Shown here: in pieces, positions 1 to 6,188 of the stretch
Position numbering within the stretch: the first letter of the stretch is position 1
Layout: each line of letters begins with the position of its first letter
Source: Bacteroidales bacterium
GTDB taxonomy: Bacteria > Bacteroidota > Bacteroidia > Bacteroidales > F082
DNA length: 6,326 bases
Direction of reading: 5' to 3'
Assembly (NCBI GenBank): GCA_020853175.1
Contig: JADYZK010000076.1
Location: forward strand, 1 to 6,326
Program-made: the position numbers and the translations under genes
Notes under the pieces: generated by a model
Told to the model about the DNA's origin: nothing
What the model saw: the letters and a program-made list of their open reading frames with translations, nothing else
Databases searched by the model: none

Positions 1-232
1 TGAAAATGATTTCTTTTAAGGCTGTAAAATCAGTGCCGGTCGGAATGAAAAGCTCGGTTGTTTTTTGATCAAAAGTCCAAACATTTGGTTTGAAAAACAA
101 GGTGTTGAGTTTCCAAGCTAAAAACCCTACCGACACAATCAAGACGGCTAAGGTAGTAAAGATGAATCTTTTACGTGCTTTGCTTTTTCTTCTCAAGCTT
201 GGATTGCCATAGTTGTTGTGGTACTTACTCAT
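1..232 (-). CDS. mltG: Endolytic murein transglycosylase MltG, N-terminal part (truncated by window edge)
   Basis: The first 77 codons are present and the gene continues past the left edge. Reading leftward from the ATG at 232-230, the protein starts MSKYHNNYG. It then has a strongly basic cytoplasmic stretch (about residues 14-23, rich in Arg and Lys) and one hydrophobic membrane segment (about 24-42). A periplasmic part follows with N-V-W and, further on, the stretch ELFIPTGTDF. This layout (short basic tail, one inner-membrane anchor, then a beta-strand ending in I-P-x-G followed by a helix) fits the start of MltG/YceG proteins. These cleave nascent glycan strands and set their length at the inner membrane. 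The catalytic Glu lies outside the window, so activity cannot be judged. The start is 7 bp past the stop of the acetyltransferase gene, so the two are almost certainly co-transcribed. The identification rests on a short N-terminus plus gene context. Confidence 0.72.
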   Translation of the reverse strand, partial: MSKYHNNYGNPSLRRKSKARKRFIFTTLAVLIVSVGFLAWKLNTLFFKPNVWTFDQKTTELFIPTGTDFTALKEIIF

Positions 233-239
233 GTTGGCT

Positions 240-773
240 TTAGCGTTTTTTCGGTTGGATGAACTGAAATTGATATTGATCTACAAATCCACCATCTTTT
301 TTAAGCCAATCCTTTTTTTTGGCTGTTTCAGTATATTCTAATGAAGAAAACAATTTCAAGCTGGTTGGGTTATCAGCTGCAATCAAAACATATACTTGAT
401 GTAAATTGAGGATCTCGAAGCAATAATTCTGCGTCATAATCATCGCACGACGTGCGTATCCTTTGTTGCGAAAGGGGGTATCAATAAAAATTCCAATGCC
501 TGCCCGCCGGTGGTAAAGGTCTAAGTCATAAATGTCAACAGTTCCAATGGAAAAAGAGTGGGATGGGGTTTGAATATCCACCATTAAACGAAGTTGCTTG
601 CTGACAAAAATGTCTTGATTGCTCAAAATAAACTGCTCGATTTCAAATTGAGAAAGCGGAGCAAAACGCTCGCTCACCTGCCATAAACTGAGGTCGTTTT
701 CCCATTCATAGAGCAATTTGCTGTCGGTAGGCTCAACAGCTCTTAAATACAATTCATTATCTTTTGCAAACAT
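240..773 (-). CDS. GNAT-family N-acetyltransferase (RimJ/RimL-like)
   Basis: A 177-residue protein that begins MFAKDNELYLRAVEPTD. A strand with L-R-x-V-E-P-T-D followed by a helix with W-E-N is the usual opening of RimJ/RimL-type (Acetyltransf_3) GNAT enzymes. The acetyl-CoA pyrophosphate-binding signature is visible as R-N-K-G-Y-A (about residues 102-107), preceded by the G-I-G-I-F-I strand and followed by the motif-A helix. Later, A-D-N-P-T-S-L-K-L-F-S-S-L-E-Y is the typical motif B region (N-x-x-S/A followed by the helix and G/E-Y/F). The family moves an acetyl group from acetyl-CoA to an amine; the substrate cannot be read from the sequence. I prefer the ATG at 773-771 over an in-frame GTG two codons upstream (779). 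It sits between dapF and mltG, so a role linked to the cell wall or cytosolic amino compounds is possible but only inferred. A one-mismatch -7 box (TATTTTAG, minus strand 798-791) lies just upstream; no -33 is evident. Confidence 0.85.
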   Translation of the reverse strand: MFAKDNELYLRAVEPTDSKLLYEWENDLSLWQVSERFAPLSQFEIEQFILSNQDIFVSKQLRLMVDIQTPSHSFSIGTVDIYDLDLYHRRAGIGIFIDTPFRNKGYARRAMIMTQNYCFEILNLHQVYVLIAADNPTSLKLFSSLEYTETAKKKDWLKKDGGFVDQYQFQFIQPKKR

Positions 774-779
774 GGCCAC

Positions 780-883
780 TTTCTTGGGTGCTAAAATACA
801 TAAAAAAACCGTTTTTTTGTTTTAAAATGCTTTGTCAGGACTGCTTTTGCTGATAGATACAATCCGGATTTTTTTTATTGGTT
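780..883. other. Intergenic spacer dapF / acetyltransferase
   Basis: AT-rich spacer of about 104 bp. It holds a palindrome AATCCGGATT and a weak A7/T7 inverted stretch (802-818). Neither forms a GC-rich hairpin followed by a T-run in the direction of dapF transcription, so I do not call a terminator. No ORF or RNA gene is seen. Confidence 0.5.
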
Positions 884-1690
884 TTATTTGGTCAATTTAT
901 GAATGGAAATATTGCCGCTATATACCGAAGTCACAGGGCCTCGCAACCGAATGGAAGTAAACCCTTTGTCTGATTTTTTTAAGTTCACATGTAAAGTTCC
1001 GCCTTGCGTTTCAACGGTAATATCTTCACTATCAGTTAGTAATGAAACTGCAATGGCAGCCGCCGTCACTCCGGTGCCACAGGAAAGGGTTTCGTCTTCA
1101 ACGCCTCTTTCGTAGGTGCGCAAATGAGCTATTCCATCTTTTATTTCCAAAAAATTGACATTGATACCTTTCTCCCGAAACGCTTCACTATTGCGGATAG
1201 AGCGTCCTTTTGTAACCACATCAATATGCTCTAAATCGTTGACAATGGCCACAAAATGTGGCGAACCGGTGTTTACAATCAGTCGTTGGGGTTCAAAGTC
1301 AATTTGTTGCACATCTTGCATCGTTATTTCAATATCGAATGTTGCATCCAAAGCCTTATGAATCCATCCTTGGTGTTCTCCGTCAAAGGCCAAAAAGGTG
1401 GCCGTATCGCCTATCAGCCCTTCGCTGTAAGCAAAAGCCAAACTCGCCCGACCGCCATTGCCGCACATACTGCCTTCGTTTCCATCTGAATTAAAATACG
1501 TCATCTTAAATGCGCATGAAGGCGTTGGTTCAATCATTATCAAGCCATCGGCTCCAATTCCCAAATGGCGATGGCATAAAAAAGCAATGGCTTGACGATC
1601 CAAAATAACTTTTGACTTGAACTGATTGATCATAATGAAATCATTTCCAGCACCGTGGTACTTATGAAAGGAGAAACTGAGTGGTGTCAT
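884..1690 (-). CDS. dapF: Diaminopimelate epimerase
   Basis: A full-length 268-residue DapF. It converts LL-diaminopimelate to the meso form, the penultimate step of the DAP pathway to lysine and the source of the cross-linking residue of peptidoglycan; it is a cytosolic, cofactor-independent enzyme. The N-terminus carries K-Y-H-G-A-G-N-D-F. The first catalytic Cys (C76) sits in S-M-C-G-N-G-G-R, and the second (C204) in E-T-L-S-C-G-T-G-V-T-A, preceded by Y-E-R-G-V-E-D-E. Together they form the two-base thiol pair of the family. G-I-G-A-D-G-L (45-51) and N-T-G-S-P-H-F (140-146) are further conserved substrate-pocket stretches. The length is normal and nothing looks broken. The ATG at 1690-1688 is about 66 nt downstream of the transcription start expected from the promoter at 1763-1791. 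It is the first gene of the leftward cluster. The next gene follows after about 110 bp, and I see no terminator hairpin in between, so read-through into the acetyltransferase and mltG is plausible. Confidence 0.97.
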   Translation of the reverse strand: MTPLSFSFHKYHGAGNDFIMINQFKSKVILDRQAIAFLCHRHLGIGADGLIMIEPTPSCAFKMTYFNSDGNEGSMCGNGGRASLAFAYSEGLIGDTATFLAFDGEHQGWIHKALDATFDIEITMQDVQQIDFEPQRLIVNTGSPHFVAIVNDLEHIDVVTKGRSIRNSEAFREKGINVNFLEIKDGIAHLRTYERGVEDETLSCGTGVTAAAIAVSLLTDSEDITVETQGGTLHVNLKKSDKGFTSIRLRGPVTSVYSGNISIHKLTK

Positions 1691-1762
1691 TGATATGAAA
1701 ATGAAGCTGTTAATAAACGTTAAGCAGACTGATTTTTGCTAAAAGCGGTTCGTTTTTTGATA

Positions 1763-1791
1763 CAAAGCTATGATTTATTTCATTGAAACAA
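1763..1791 (-). promoter_or_regulatory. dapF promoter (Bacteroidota type)
   Basis: On the minus strand, TAGCTTTG (1770-1763) matches the Bacteroidota -7 consensus TAnnTTTG exactly. A TTG (1791-1789) lies 18 bp upstream as the -33 element. This gives a transcription start near 1756 and a dapF leader of about 65 nt. It is the best promoter match in the window because both elements are present at an accepted spacing. Confidence 0.65.
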
Positions 1792-1807
1792 CGTCACGAC
1801 TGTTTCA
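1784..1807. repeat. Inverted repeat TGAAACA-N10-TGTTTCA, possible operator
   Basis: Perfect 7-bp inverted arms (1784-1790 and 1801-1807) flank a 10-bp spacer that itself holds a smaller GTC/GAC inversion (1793-1795 and 1798-1800). The left arm covers the -33 TTG of the dapF promoter, so a protein dimer bound here would be expected to block dapF. The binding protein is unknown. A 7-bp inverted repeat in an AT-rich region of this size could also arise by chance. Confidence 0.35.
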
Positions 1808-1810
1808 TCA

Positions 1811-1856
1811 TTAACAACAATTAACAGCACATATAAAACTTAAACCTTGATTAAAC
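1811..1856. repeat. Helically phased TTAACA/TTAAAC direct repeats upstream of the HtrA gene
   Basis: Two copies of TTAACA start at 1811 and 1821 (10 bp apart) and two copies of TTAAAC start at 1840 and 1851 (11 bp apart). Relative to the first, the copies begin at 0, 10, 29 and 40 bp, close to whole turns of the helix. Pairs of short direct repeats at 10-11 bp are the usual DNA site of OmpR/PhoB-type response regulators. In E. coli, degP is controlled by such a regulator (CpxR). Whether this is a site here is inference; the region is AT-rich. Confidence 0.3.
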
Positions 1857-1859
1857 GTT

Positions 1860-1867
1860 TATCTTTT
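1860..1867 (+). promoter_or_regulatory. Possible -7 element for the HtrA protease gene
   Basis: TATCTTTT matches TAnnTTTG at all but the last base and lies 17 bp before the start codon. The only nearby TTG (1847-1849) is 10 bp upstream, too close for a standard -33. This is a weak call; an activator bound to the phased repeats just upstream could compensate for a missing -33. Confidence 0.25.
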
Positions 1868-1884
1868 AAATAAATCATGTAACG

Positions 1885-3363
1885 ATGAAAAATGGATTGA
1901 AAAATTTCGCTTTTGGATTGGTAGGTGGTTTCATTGTTTTGGCAATCTACCTTATTGTTTCAGGGTCTAACGGAAGTGCAATTGGTATTACTGAAGCACA
2001 ACCCGAACGTTTAACGGTACAACCCGAAAACGTAGGTATTTATAAAGCCCAGTACGCCACAGCTCCGCAAGATGTAAATTTTGTAGAAGCTGCCGAGCTT
2101 ACTGTGAATGCTGTGGTGCATATTCGCACTGAAATTAAGCAGCGTTCCAACAATTACGATGATTTTTTTGGTTCGTTGCGCGAATATTTATATGGAGGTC
2201 CACATCAAGGTAACCCACGCAGTTTAGTAGGTTTTGGCTCAGGTGTGGTGCTTTCAAATGATGGTTATATAGTGACGAACAACCACGTGGTTGAGGGCGC
2301 AGATAACATTGAAGTGACCTTTAATGACCGACGCAAGATGAAAGCCCAAGTTGTTGGTACTGATCCAACAACCGACATTGCTTTGATTAAAGTTGAAAGC
2401 AAAGATCTCCCATTTTTGGTTTTTGGCAATTCTGATGAAGTGAAAATTGGAGAATGGGTGTTGGCTGTCGGCAATCCTTTTAACCTTAATTCCACTGTTA
2501 CGGCGGGTATTGTGAGTGCTAAAGCCCGAAATATCAACATCTTAGGAAATGGTTCAAACGTTGATTCATTTATTCAAACAGATGCTGTTATCAACCGCGG
2601 CAATAGTGGAGGTGCATTGGTGAACACAACCGGTGAGTTGATCGGAATTAATGCAGCTATTGCATCCCGCACAGGCGTTTATGAAGGCTATTCTTTTGCA
2701 ATACCGAGTAACATAGCCAAAAAAGTTGTTGACGATATTCTGCGTTTTGGTGAGCCGCAGCGGGCTTACCTCGGTGTCGAAATTCGTGAAATGGATGAAA
2801 ACCTTGCCAAGGAATCAGGAGAAAGCGAGATCAAAGGCGTGTATATTGCTCGTGTGATTGAGCGTGGCGGTGCCGAAACGGCAGGAATGAAATCGGGCGA
2901 TGTGATCCTTGAAGTGGATGGCAAAAGTGTGAACACGCTTTCGCAGTTGCTGGAAGCCGTGGGACAGTATAGACCCGGCGACAAAGTGACGATATTATCG
3001 CTCAGAGACGGAAAGCGCATCAGCCGAAAGGTAGAATTACGTAACCAAGATGGAACTACTGACGTAAAAAAGCGTGAAGACTCCTTTTACAACGAAACCT
3101 TAGGTGCTTCCTTTGAAGCCATTAAAGACACCGACAAAAAAACATTTAGTATTTCTAACGGATTGAAAGTGACAGAGGTACGAGATGGCGTTTTGCGTAG
3201 AGGAGGAATTGGAAAGGATTTTATTATCCTTCAAGTCAACGGTGTTAAAGTGGACAACAAAACTGATTTGGCAAGTGCCTTAACGGTTAAAAACTCCCGT
3301 GTAGTGCGGATTCAGGGAATGTATCCCAACGGAATGAAAATAAGTTTTGAATTTATACAGTAG
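1885..3363 (+). CDS. degP: Periplasmic serine protease of the DegP/HtrA (Do-like) family
   Basis: A full-length 492-residue Do-like protease, active in envelope protein quality control. Residues about 6-26 are a hydrophobic segment after MKNGLKN, an uncleaved anchor or signal peptide directing the rest to the periplasm. The trypsin-like domain follows (about 65-290) with an intact triad: His134 in T-N-N-H-V-V-E-G-A, Asp164 in T-T-D-I-A-L-I-K-V, and Ser241 in G-N-S-G-G-A-L. The insertion near 85-110 (D-D-F-F-G-S-L-R-E-Y) corresponds to the regulatory LA-loop region of the family. PDZ1 spans about 295-385 (Y-L-G-V at its start, then G-D-V-I-L-E-V-D-G-K-S-V). PDZ2 spans about 405-490 and is shorter, with D-F-I-I-L-Q-V-N-G-V-K-V. 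The family normally forms trimers or larger cages. It is divergent from dapF, and rpoD follows after 185 bp. Regulation may act through the phased repeats upstream. The symbol is used in the family sense; DegQ-type activity cannot be excluded. Confidence 0.93.
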   Translation: MKNGLKNFAFGLVGGFIVLAIYLIVSGSNGSAIGITEAQPERLTVQPENVGIYKAQYATAPQDVNFVEAAELTVNAVVHIRTEIKQRSNNYDDFFGSLREYLYGGPHQGNPRSLVGFGSGVVLSNDGYIVTNNHVVEGADNIEVTFNDRRKMKAQVVGTDPTTDIALIKVESKDLPFLVFGNSDEVKIGEWVLAVGNPFNLNSTVTAGIVSAKARNINILGNGSNVDSFIQTDAVINRGNSGGALVNTTGELIGINAAIASRTGVYEGYSFAIPSNIAKKVVDDILRFGEPQRAYLGVEIREMDENLAKESGESEIKGVYIARVIERGGAETAGMKSGDVILEVDGKSVNTLSQLLEAVGQYRPGDKVTILSLRDGKRISRKVELRNQDGTTDVKKREDSFYNETLGASFEAIKDTDKKTFSISNGLKVTEVRDGVLRRGGIGKDFIILQVNGVKVDNKTDLASALTVKNSRVVRIQGMYPNGMKISFEFIQ

Positions 3364-3548
3364 TTTAGAATAATTTTAAATAACTTGCGTTTTTTATTGG
3401 CCATTTTTTTTTGACATTTTCTTGGGGTCGGTGAAGCAGCTGGTTTTTTTTTAACGTATCGAACTTGATTATCGAAGTGCAGATGCGGAGTAAAACAGAA
3501 AAGAAGGAATGTCAATTAAATAGATTATCTACATAAATATTTGAACAA
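3364..3548. other. Intergenic region between the HtrA gene and rpoD
   Basis: AT-rich stretch with runs of eight or nine T and a repeated TATCGAA (near 3456 and 3473). No clear hairpin-plus-T-run terminator for the protease gene is visible. No exact TAnnTTTG is found at a useful distance from rpoD. The only TTTG, in TAAATATTTG ending at 3543, has two extra bases between TA and TTTG and lies too near the start codon. A four-codon ORF after AAGAAGGA (3509-3523) is probably chance. The rpoD promoter should lie here, but I cannot place it. Confidence 0.5.
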
Positions 3549-4415
3549 ATGAGGCAACTTAAAATAACCAAATCCATTACGAACAGGGAAACTGCTTCGC
3601 TGGATAAGTATCTGCAGGACATTGGTAAAGAATCCATGATCACTGCGGATGAGGAGGTAGAGCTTGCCCAAAAAATCAGAACGGGCGACCAACAGGCTTT
3701 GGAACGATTGGTGAATGCCAACTTACGTTTTGTTGTTTCTGTGGCCAAACAATATCAAAATCAAGGCTTAAGCCTTCCCGATCTGATCAATGAGGGGAAT
3801 CTTGGCCTCATCAAAGCGGCCCGCCGATTTGATGAAACGCGGGGATTTAAATTCATTTCTTATGCCGTTTGGTGGATCAGACAAAGCATTCTTCAGGCTT
3901 TGGCCGAGCAATCGCGTATCATTCGTTTGCCACTCAACCAAGTGGGATCGCTGAATAAGATCAAAAAAGCTACATCGCGCTTGGAGCAGCAGTTTGAACG
4001 CGCGCCTTCATTGAGCGAAATTGCCGAAACGCTGGATATTCCTGAAACAAAAATTGAAACAGCACTAAAAATCAACACGCGATACATCAGCATGGATGCC
4101 CCTTTAAAAGTGGATGATGATGTGATGTTTTTGGATCAATATGTTCCCGAAGATGTTGAAGAAACCGATGATCCGCTCATGCGCGAATCGTTAGGCAGCG
4201 AAATTCAACGCTCGTTGGCATCGCTTAGCGAAAAAGAAAGGGACGTGATCAATATGTATTACGGCATCGGAATGAGCCACGGCTATACGTTAGAGGAAAT
4301 TGGTGCAAAATTTGACCTCACCCGCGAAAGGGTGCGTCAAATTAAAGAAAAAGCCATACGCCGATTGAAGAATACGGCACGAAACCGACTGCTAAAGGCG
4401 TATCTTGGGCAGTAA
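3549..4415 (+). CDS. rpoD: Primary RNA polymerase sigma-70 factor (short Bacteroidota type)
   Basis: This 288-residue sigma factor directs RNA polymerase to housekeeping promoters. The start [14 protein letters not shown] is the characteristic opening of the Bacteroidota primary sigma factor, which lacks region 1.1 and the large non-conserved insert. Region 1.2 is about 15-45 ([10 protein letters not shown]). Region 2 is about 50-120, with the core-binding [14 protein letters not shown] and the -10 recognition/melting stretch [16 protein letters not shown]. Region 3 is about 124-200. Region 4 is about 215-285, ending in the helix-turn-helix [17 protein letters not shown]. The length is normal for the phylum and no key stretch is missing. 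Region 3.2 and its linker ([14 protein letters not shown]) are intact. The gene appears monocistronic: a strong terminator follows 20 bp after the stop. The promoters called in this window are of the type this sigma is known to read. Confidence 0.95.
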   Translation: MRQLKITKSITNRETASLDKYLQDIGKESMITADEEVELAQKIRTGDQQALERLVNANLRFVVSVAKQYQNQGLSLPDLINEGNLGLIKAARRFDETRGFKFISYAVWWIRQSILQALAEQSRIIRLPLNQVGSLNKIKKATSRLEQQFERAPSLSEIAETLDIPETKIETALKINTRYISMDAPLKVDDDVMFLDQYVPEDVEETDDPLMRESLGSEIQRSLASLSEKERDVINMYYGIGMSHGYTLEEIGAKFDLTRERVRQIKEKAIRRLKNTARNRLLKAYLGQ

Positions 4416-4434
4416 AATATTGTTTTAAGTAGCT

Positions 4435-4472
4435 AATAAGGAAGTATTTACGAGTACTTCCTTATTTTTTTT
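4435..4472 (+). terminator. Intrinsic terminator downstream of rpoD
   Basis: A perfect 12-bp stem (AATAAGGAAGTA at 4435-4446 pairs with 4455-4466) closes an 8-nt loop and runs straight into a T-tract (4465-4472). It begins 19 nt after the rpoD stop and precedes the gap promoter, separating the two transcription units. Confidence 0.9.
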
Positions 4473-4473
4473 G

Positions 4474-4500
4474 AACTTCCGAAAACGATTGCGGAAAGTT
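4474..4500. repeat. Inverted repeat just upstream of the gap -7 box
   Basis: AACTTCCG (4474-4481) can pair with CGGAAAGTT (4492-4500): eight base pairs with a single bulged A. The repeat sits about 3 to 29 bp upstream of the -7 box, over the place where the -33 contact would lie, so it could be an operator. It could also be part of the same 3' untranslated region as the rpoD terminator. No binding protein can be named. Confidence 0.3.
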
Positions 4501-4502
4501 TT

Positions 4503-4510
4503 TAACTTTG
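4503..4510 (+). promoter_or_regulatory. -7 promoter element for the GAPDH gene
   Basis: TAACTTTG is an exact TAnnTTTG match, with an expected transcription start near 4516 and a leader of about 54 nt before the start codon. No TTG lies at the normal spacing: the nearest are 11 bp and 29 bp upstream. The -33 is therefore weak or replaced by an activator. Confidence 0.55.
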
Positions 4511-4569
4511 CGTTAAATCAAAATACAATTTTGTGAAATCACTCAGAAAATCATTAAAACAACCCTTTT

Positions 4570-6015
4570 ATGGAGAAATTTAACAATTCTATCAAGTCGT
4601 GGATTGAAATGGAGAAAGCCACCGGAGAGCTGATCAATTTGGTGAGTAAGCTTTGGTACGAAAAATCAATTGAGTTGATTTTACTTCGGTCGGTGTTGGT
4701 CAATAGAGGTTCGGGTAAAATATTGAACAAGCACATCAGGGCCGAAACCATTCTCAAACATCCGGTAAGGGTGCAAGATTCATTGTTGATAGCCAAGGCC
4801 ATTTATGATGAAAATGTTGCTCCGGCACGTATTGATATCGGTCGGTTAAATTCAGAATGGTCCAATGAAAAAAACAATTATTCATCAGTGAATGCATTTG
4901 TTCGCGATAAGTTGAAAGCCTTTATTGACGCCCCTCCGCGTAGTGTAAGAACACAAGATGTGGTGCTTTATGGTTTTGGACGCATTGGCCGTTTGCTGGC
5001 CCGAGAATTGGTGCTTTTTGCAGGCAATGGCAGTCACTTGCGACTAAGAGCTATCGTTACCCGTAGCAACACGCCCGAAGATATTAAAAAAAGAGTTTCG
5101 TTGTTTAGGAAAGACTCTGTTCATGGCCACTTTCCAGGTGTTGCCAACGAAGATCTTGAAAATTCTTCCATGATTGTCAATGGACAAATTATTCGGTTTA
5201 TAGCGGCCAACAATCCCGAAGATGTGGACTACACCGCTTATGGTATTACAGACGCATTGATTATTGACAATACCGGTGTTTTTCGCGATCGAGAAAACCT
5301 CTCGCGCCATCTGCAATCGAAAGGAGCCTCTAAGGTTTTACTCACAGCACCGGGTAAAGGCGATATTCCTAACATCGTTTATGGCGTGAACCAAAGCAAG
5401 ATAAACGTTGACGACGAAAATATTTTTTCGGCAGCCTCGTGCACCACCAACGCCATTGTTCCGGGTCTTGAAATTTTAGAAAAAAATTATGGCATCGTGA
5501 AAGGCCATATCGAAACCATTCATGCCTATACCAACGATCAAAATCTTTTAGATAACTACCATAAAAAAACGCGTCGTGGTCGTTCTGCTCCACTCAATAT
5601 GGTGATTACCGAAACAGGCGCCGGATCTGCTGCATCAAAGGCTATCCCTTCACTCAAAGGAAAACTTACCTCCAATGCGGTGCGGGTGCCCGTTCCCAAT
5701 ATGTCATTAGCGATTTTAACCATCGAGTTGGCCCAAAAAGTGGATGTTGACCAGGTGAACGATCTCTTTCTCGACGCCTCTTTGCGTGGCACTTTAATTG
5801 AGCAAATCAGGTATTCCAACTCCACCGAATTTGTTTCGTCCGATGGAATTGGCGACAGCTGTCCGTGTATTTTTGACAGCCCAGCAACACAAGTTTCTGC
5901 CGATGGCCACACCGTGATTGCCTATCTTTGGTACGACAACGAGTTTGGTTACACCAGTCAAGTGGTGCGTTTGGCTCGACATATAGCTAAGGTGAAATCT
6001 TATCGTTATTATTAA
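4570..6015 (+). CDS. gap: Long-form glyceraldehyde-3-phosphate dehydrogenase with N-terminal extension
   Basis: 481 residues, against about 335 for classical GAPDH, which interconverts glyceraldehyde 3-phosphate and 1,3-bisphosphoglycerate with NAD(P). The excess is mainly an N-terminal, largely helical, charged region (about 1-125) with no motif I recognise. The Rossmann fold then starts with V-V-L-Y-G-F-G-R-I-G-R (131-141). The catalytic Cys291 is in S-A-A-S-C-T-T-N-A, and its partner His318 in E-T-I-H-A-Y-T-N-D-Q. The C-terminal W-Y-D-N-E-F-G-Y (454-461) supplies the nicotinamide-contacting Asn457. D-S-V-H-G (182-186) is also conserved. After the second strand, where NAD-specific enzymes usually have N-D, this protein reads V-T-R-S-N (163-167), which suggests NADP use (inference). 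Extended GAPDHs of this type are, as I recall, common in Bacteroidota and some Vibrio, usually beside a classical copy, so this may serve a biosynthetic direction. It has its own promoter; no terminator is evident before the his leader. Confidence 0.9.
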   Translation: MEKFNNSIKSWIEMEKATGELINLVSKLWYEKSIELILLRSVLVNRGSGKILNKHIRAETILKHPVRVQDSLLIAKAIYDENVAPARIDIGRLNSEWSNEKNNYSSVNAFVRDKLKAFIDAPPRSVRTQDVVLYGFGRIGRLLARELVLFAGNGSHLRLRAIVTRSNTPEDIKKRVSLFRKDSVHGHFPGVANEDLENSSMIVNGQIIRFIAANNPEDVDYTAYGITDALIIDNTGVFRDRENLSRHLQSKGASKVLLTAPGKGDIPNIVYGVNQSKINVDDENIFSAASCTTNAIVPGLEILEKNYGIVKGHIETIHAYTNDQNLLDNYHKKTRRGRSAPLNMVITETGAGSAASKAIPSLKGKLTSNAVRVPVPNMSLAILTIELAQKVDVDQVNDLFLDASLRGTLIEQIRYSNSTEFVSSDGIGDSCPCIFDSPATQVSADGHTVIAYLWYDNEFGYTSQVVRLARHIAKVKSYRYY

Positions 6016-6083
6016 ATGACCGGTATTTTTCGGCTTAGTGCACCGTTTCTTTGAAATTGGCGGAATAAATTTTTTATAAAAAA

Positions 6084-6113
6084 GTGCTCATTCAAAAACT
6101 TGCTCTATATTTG
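6084..6113 (+). promoter_or_regulatory. Promoter of the his leader/operon
   Basis: TATATTTG (6106-6113) is an exact TAnnTTTG -7 match. GTG at 6084-6086, 19 bp upstream, is a two-of-three match to the -33 TTG. The predicted transcription start is about 6119-6121, leaving a very short leader before the peptide start at 6135, as expected for an attenuator. Confidence 0.65.
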
Positions 6114-6134
6114 CCACTTCAATAAAAGCACAAC

Positions 6135-6188
6135 ATGAATTTTAGTCTGTTACATCATCATCATCATTTAATCGCTCAGTCGAGGTGA
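6135..6188 (+). CDS. hisL: Histidine operon leader peptide (five consecutive His codons)
   Basis: A 17-codon ORF encoding MNFSLLHHHHHLIAQSR then TGA. All five His codons are CAT (6153-6167), in a row. It lies between a promoter and a strong terminator, 108 bp ahead of hisG, which defines it as an attenuation leader rather than a functional protein. Translation speed over the His run reports charged tRNA-His: with the A site on the first His codons, the ribosome's front edge should stop before 6175, leaving the antiterminator arm free. When translation reaches the stop codon (6186-6188), that arm is covered. No strong Shine-Dalgarno is seen, as usual in this phylum. The symbol hisL is used by analogy with enterobacteria, with no claim of homology. 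Confidence 0.9.
   Translation: MNFSLLHHHHHLIAQSR

Noticed and set aside
802..818. A7-CCG-T7 inverted stretch as a bidirectional terminator
   Set aside because: The stem would be only A-T pairs with a three-base loop; it is too weak to call and lies about 65 bp past the dapF stop.
1155..1494. Several plus-strand open frames of 68-78 codons
   Set aside because: They lie inside dapF on the opposite strand, overlap each other in different frames and show no domain features.
3312..3515. 67-codon open frame on the minus strand across the end of the HtrA gene
   Set aside because: Low-complexity Lys/Phe-rich translation from AT-rich DNA, no recognisable start context, and overlap with the protease 3' end.
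3509..3523. Four-codon ORF (M-S-I-K) after AAGAAGGA
   Set aside because: Strong Shine-Dalgarno sites are little used in this phylum and so short an ORF upstream of rpoD is expected by chance; no linked structure was found.
5556..5912. 118-codon open frame on the minus strand
   Set aside because: It lies wholly inside the GAPDH gene, which has clear catalytic motifs in its own frame; the opposite frame shows no recognisable domain and is a shadow of codon use.
6021..6083. Terminator for the GAPDH gene
   Set aside because: Only a 4-bp CGGT/ACCG pairing and an all-AT T6/A6 inversion (6070-6083) are present, with no GC stem followed by a T-run. Transcription may end by another mechanism or run into the his leader.
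6153..6167. Five CAT repeats as a microsatellite or as an artificial His tag from a vector
   Set aside because: The run lies inside a short ORF with a natural promoter, attenuator hairpins and hisG downstream; the leader-peptide explanation accounts for everything.
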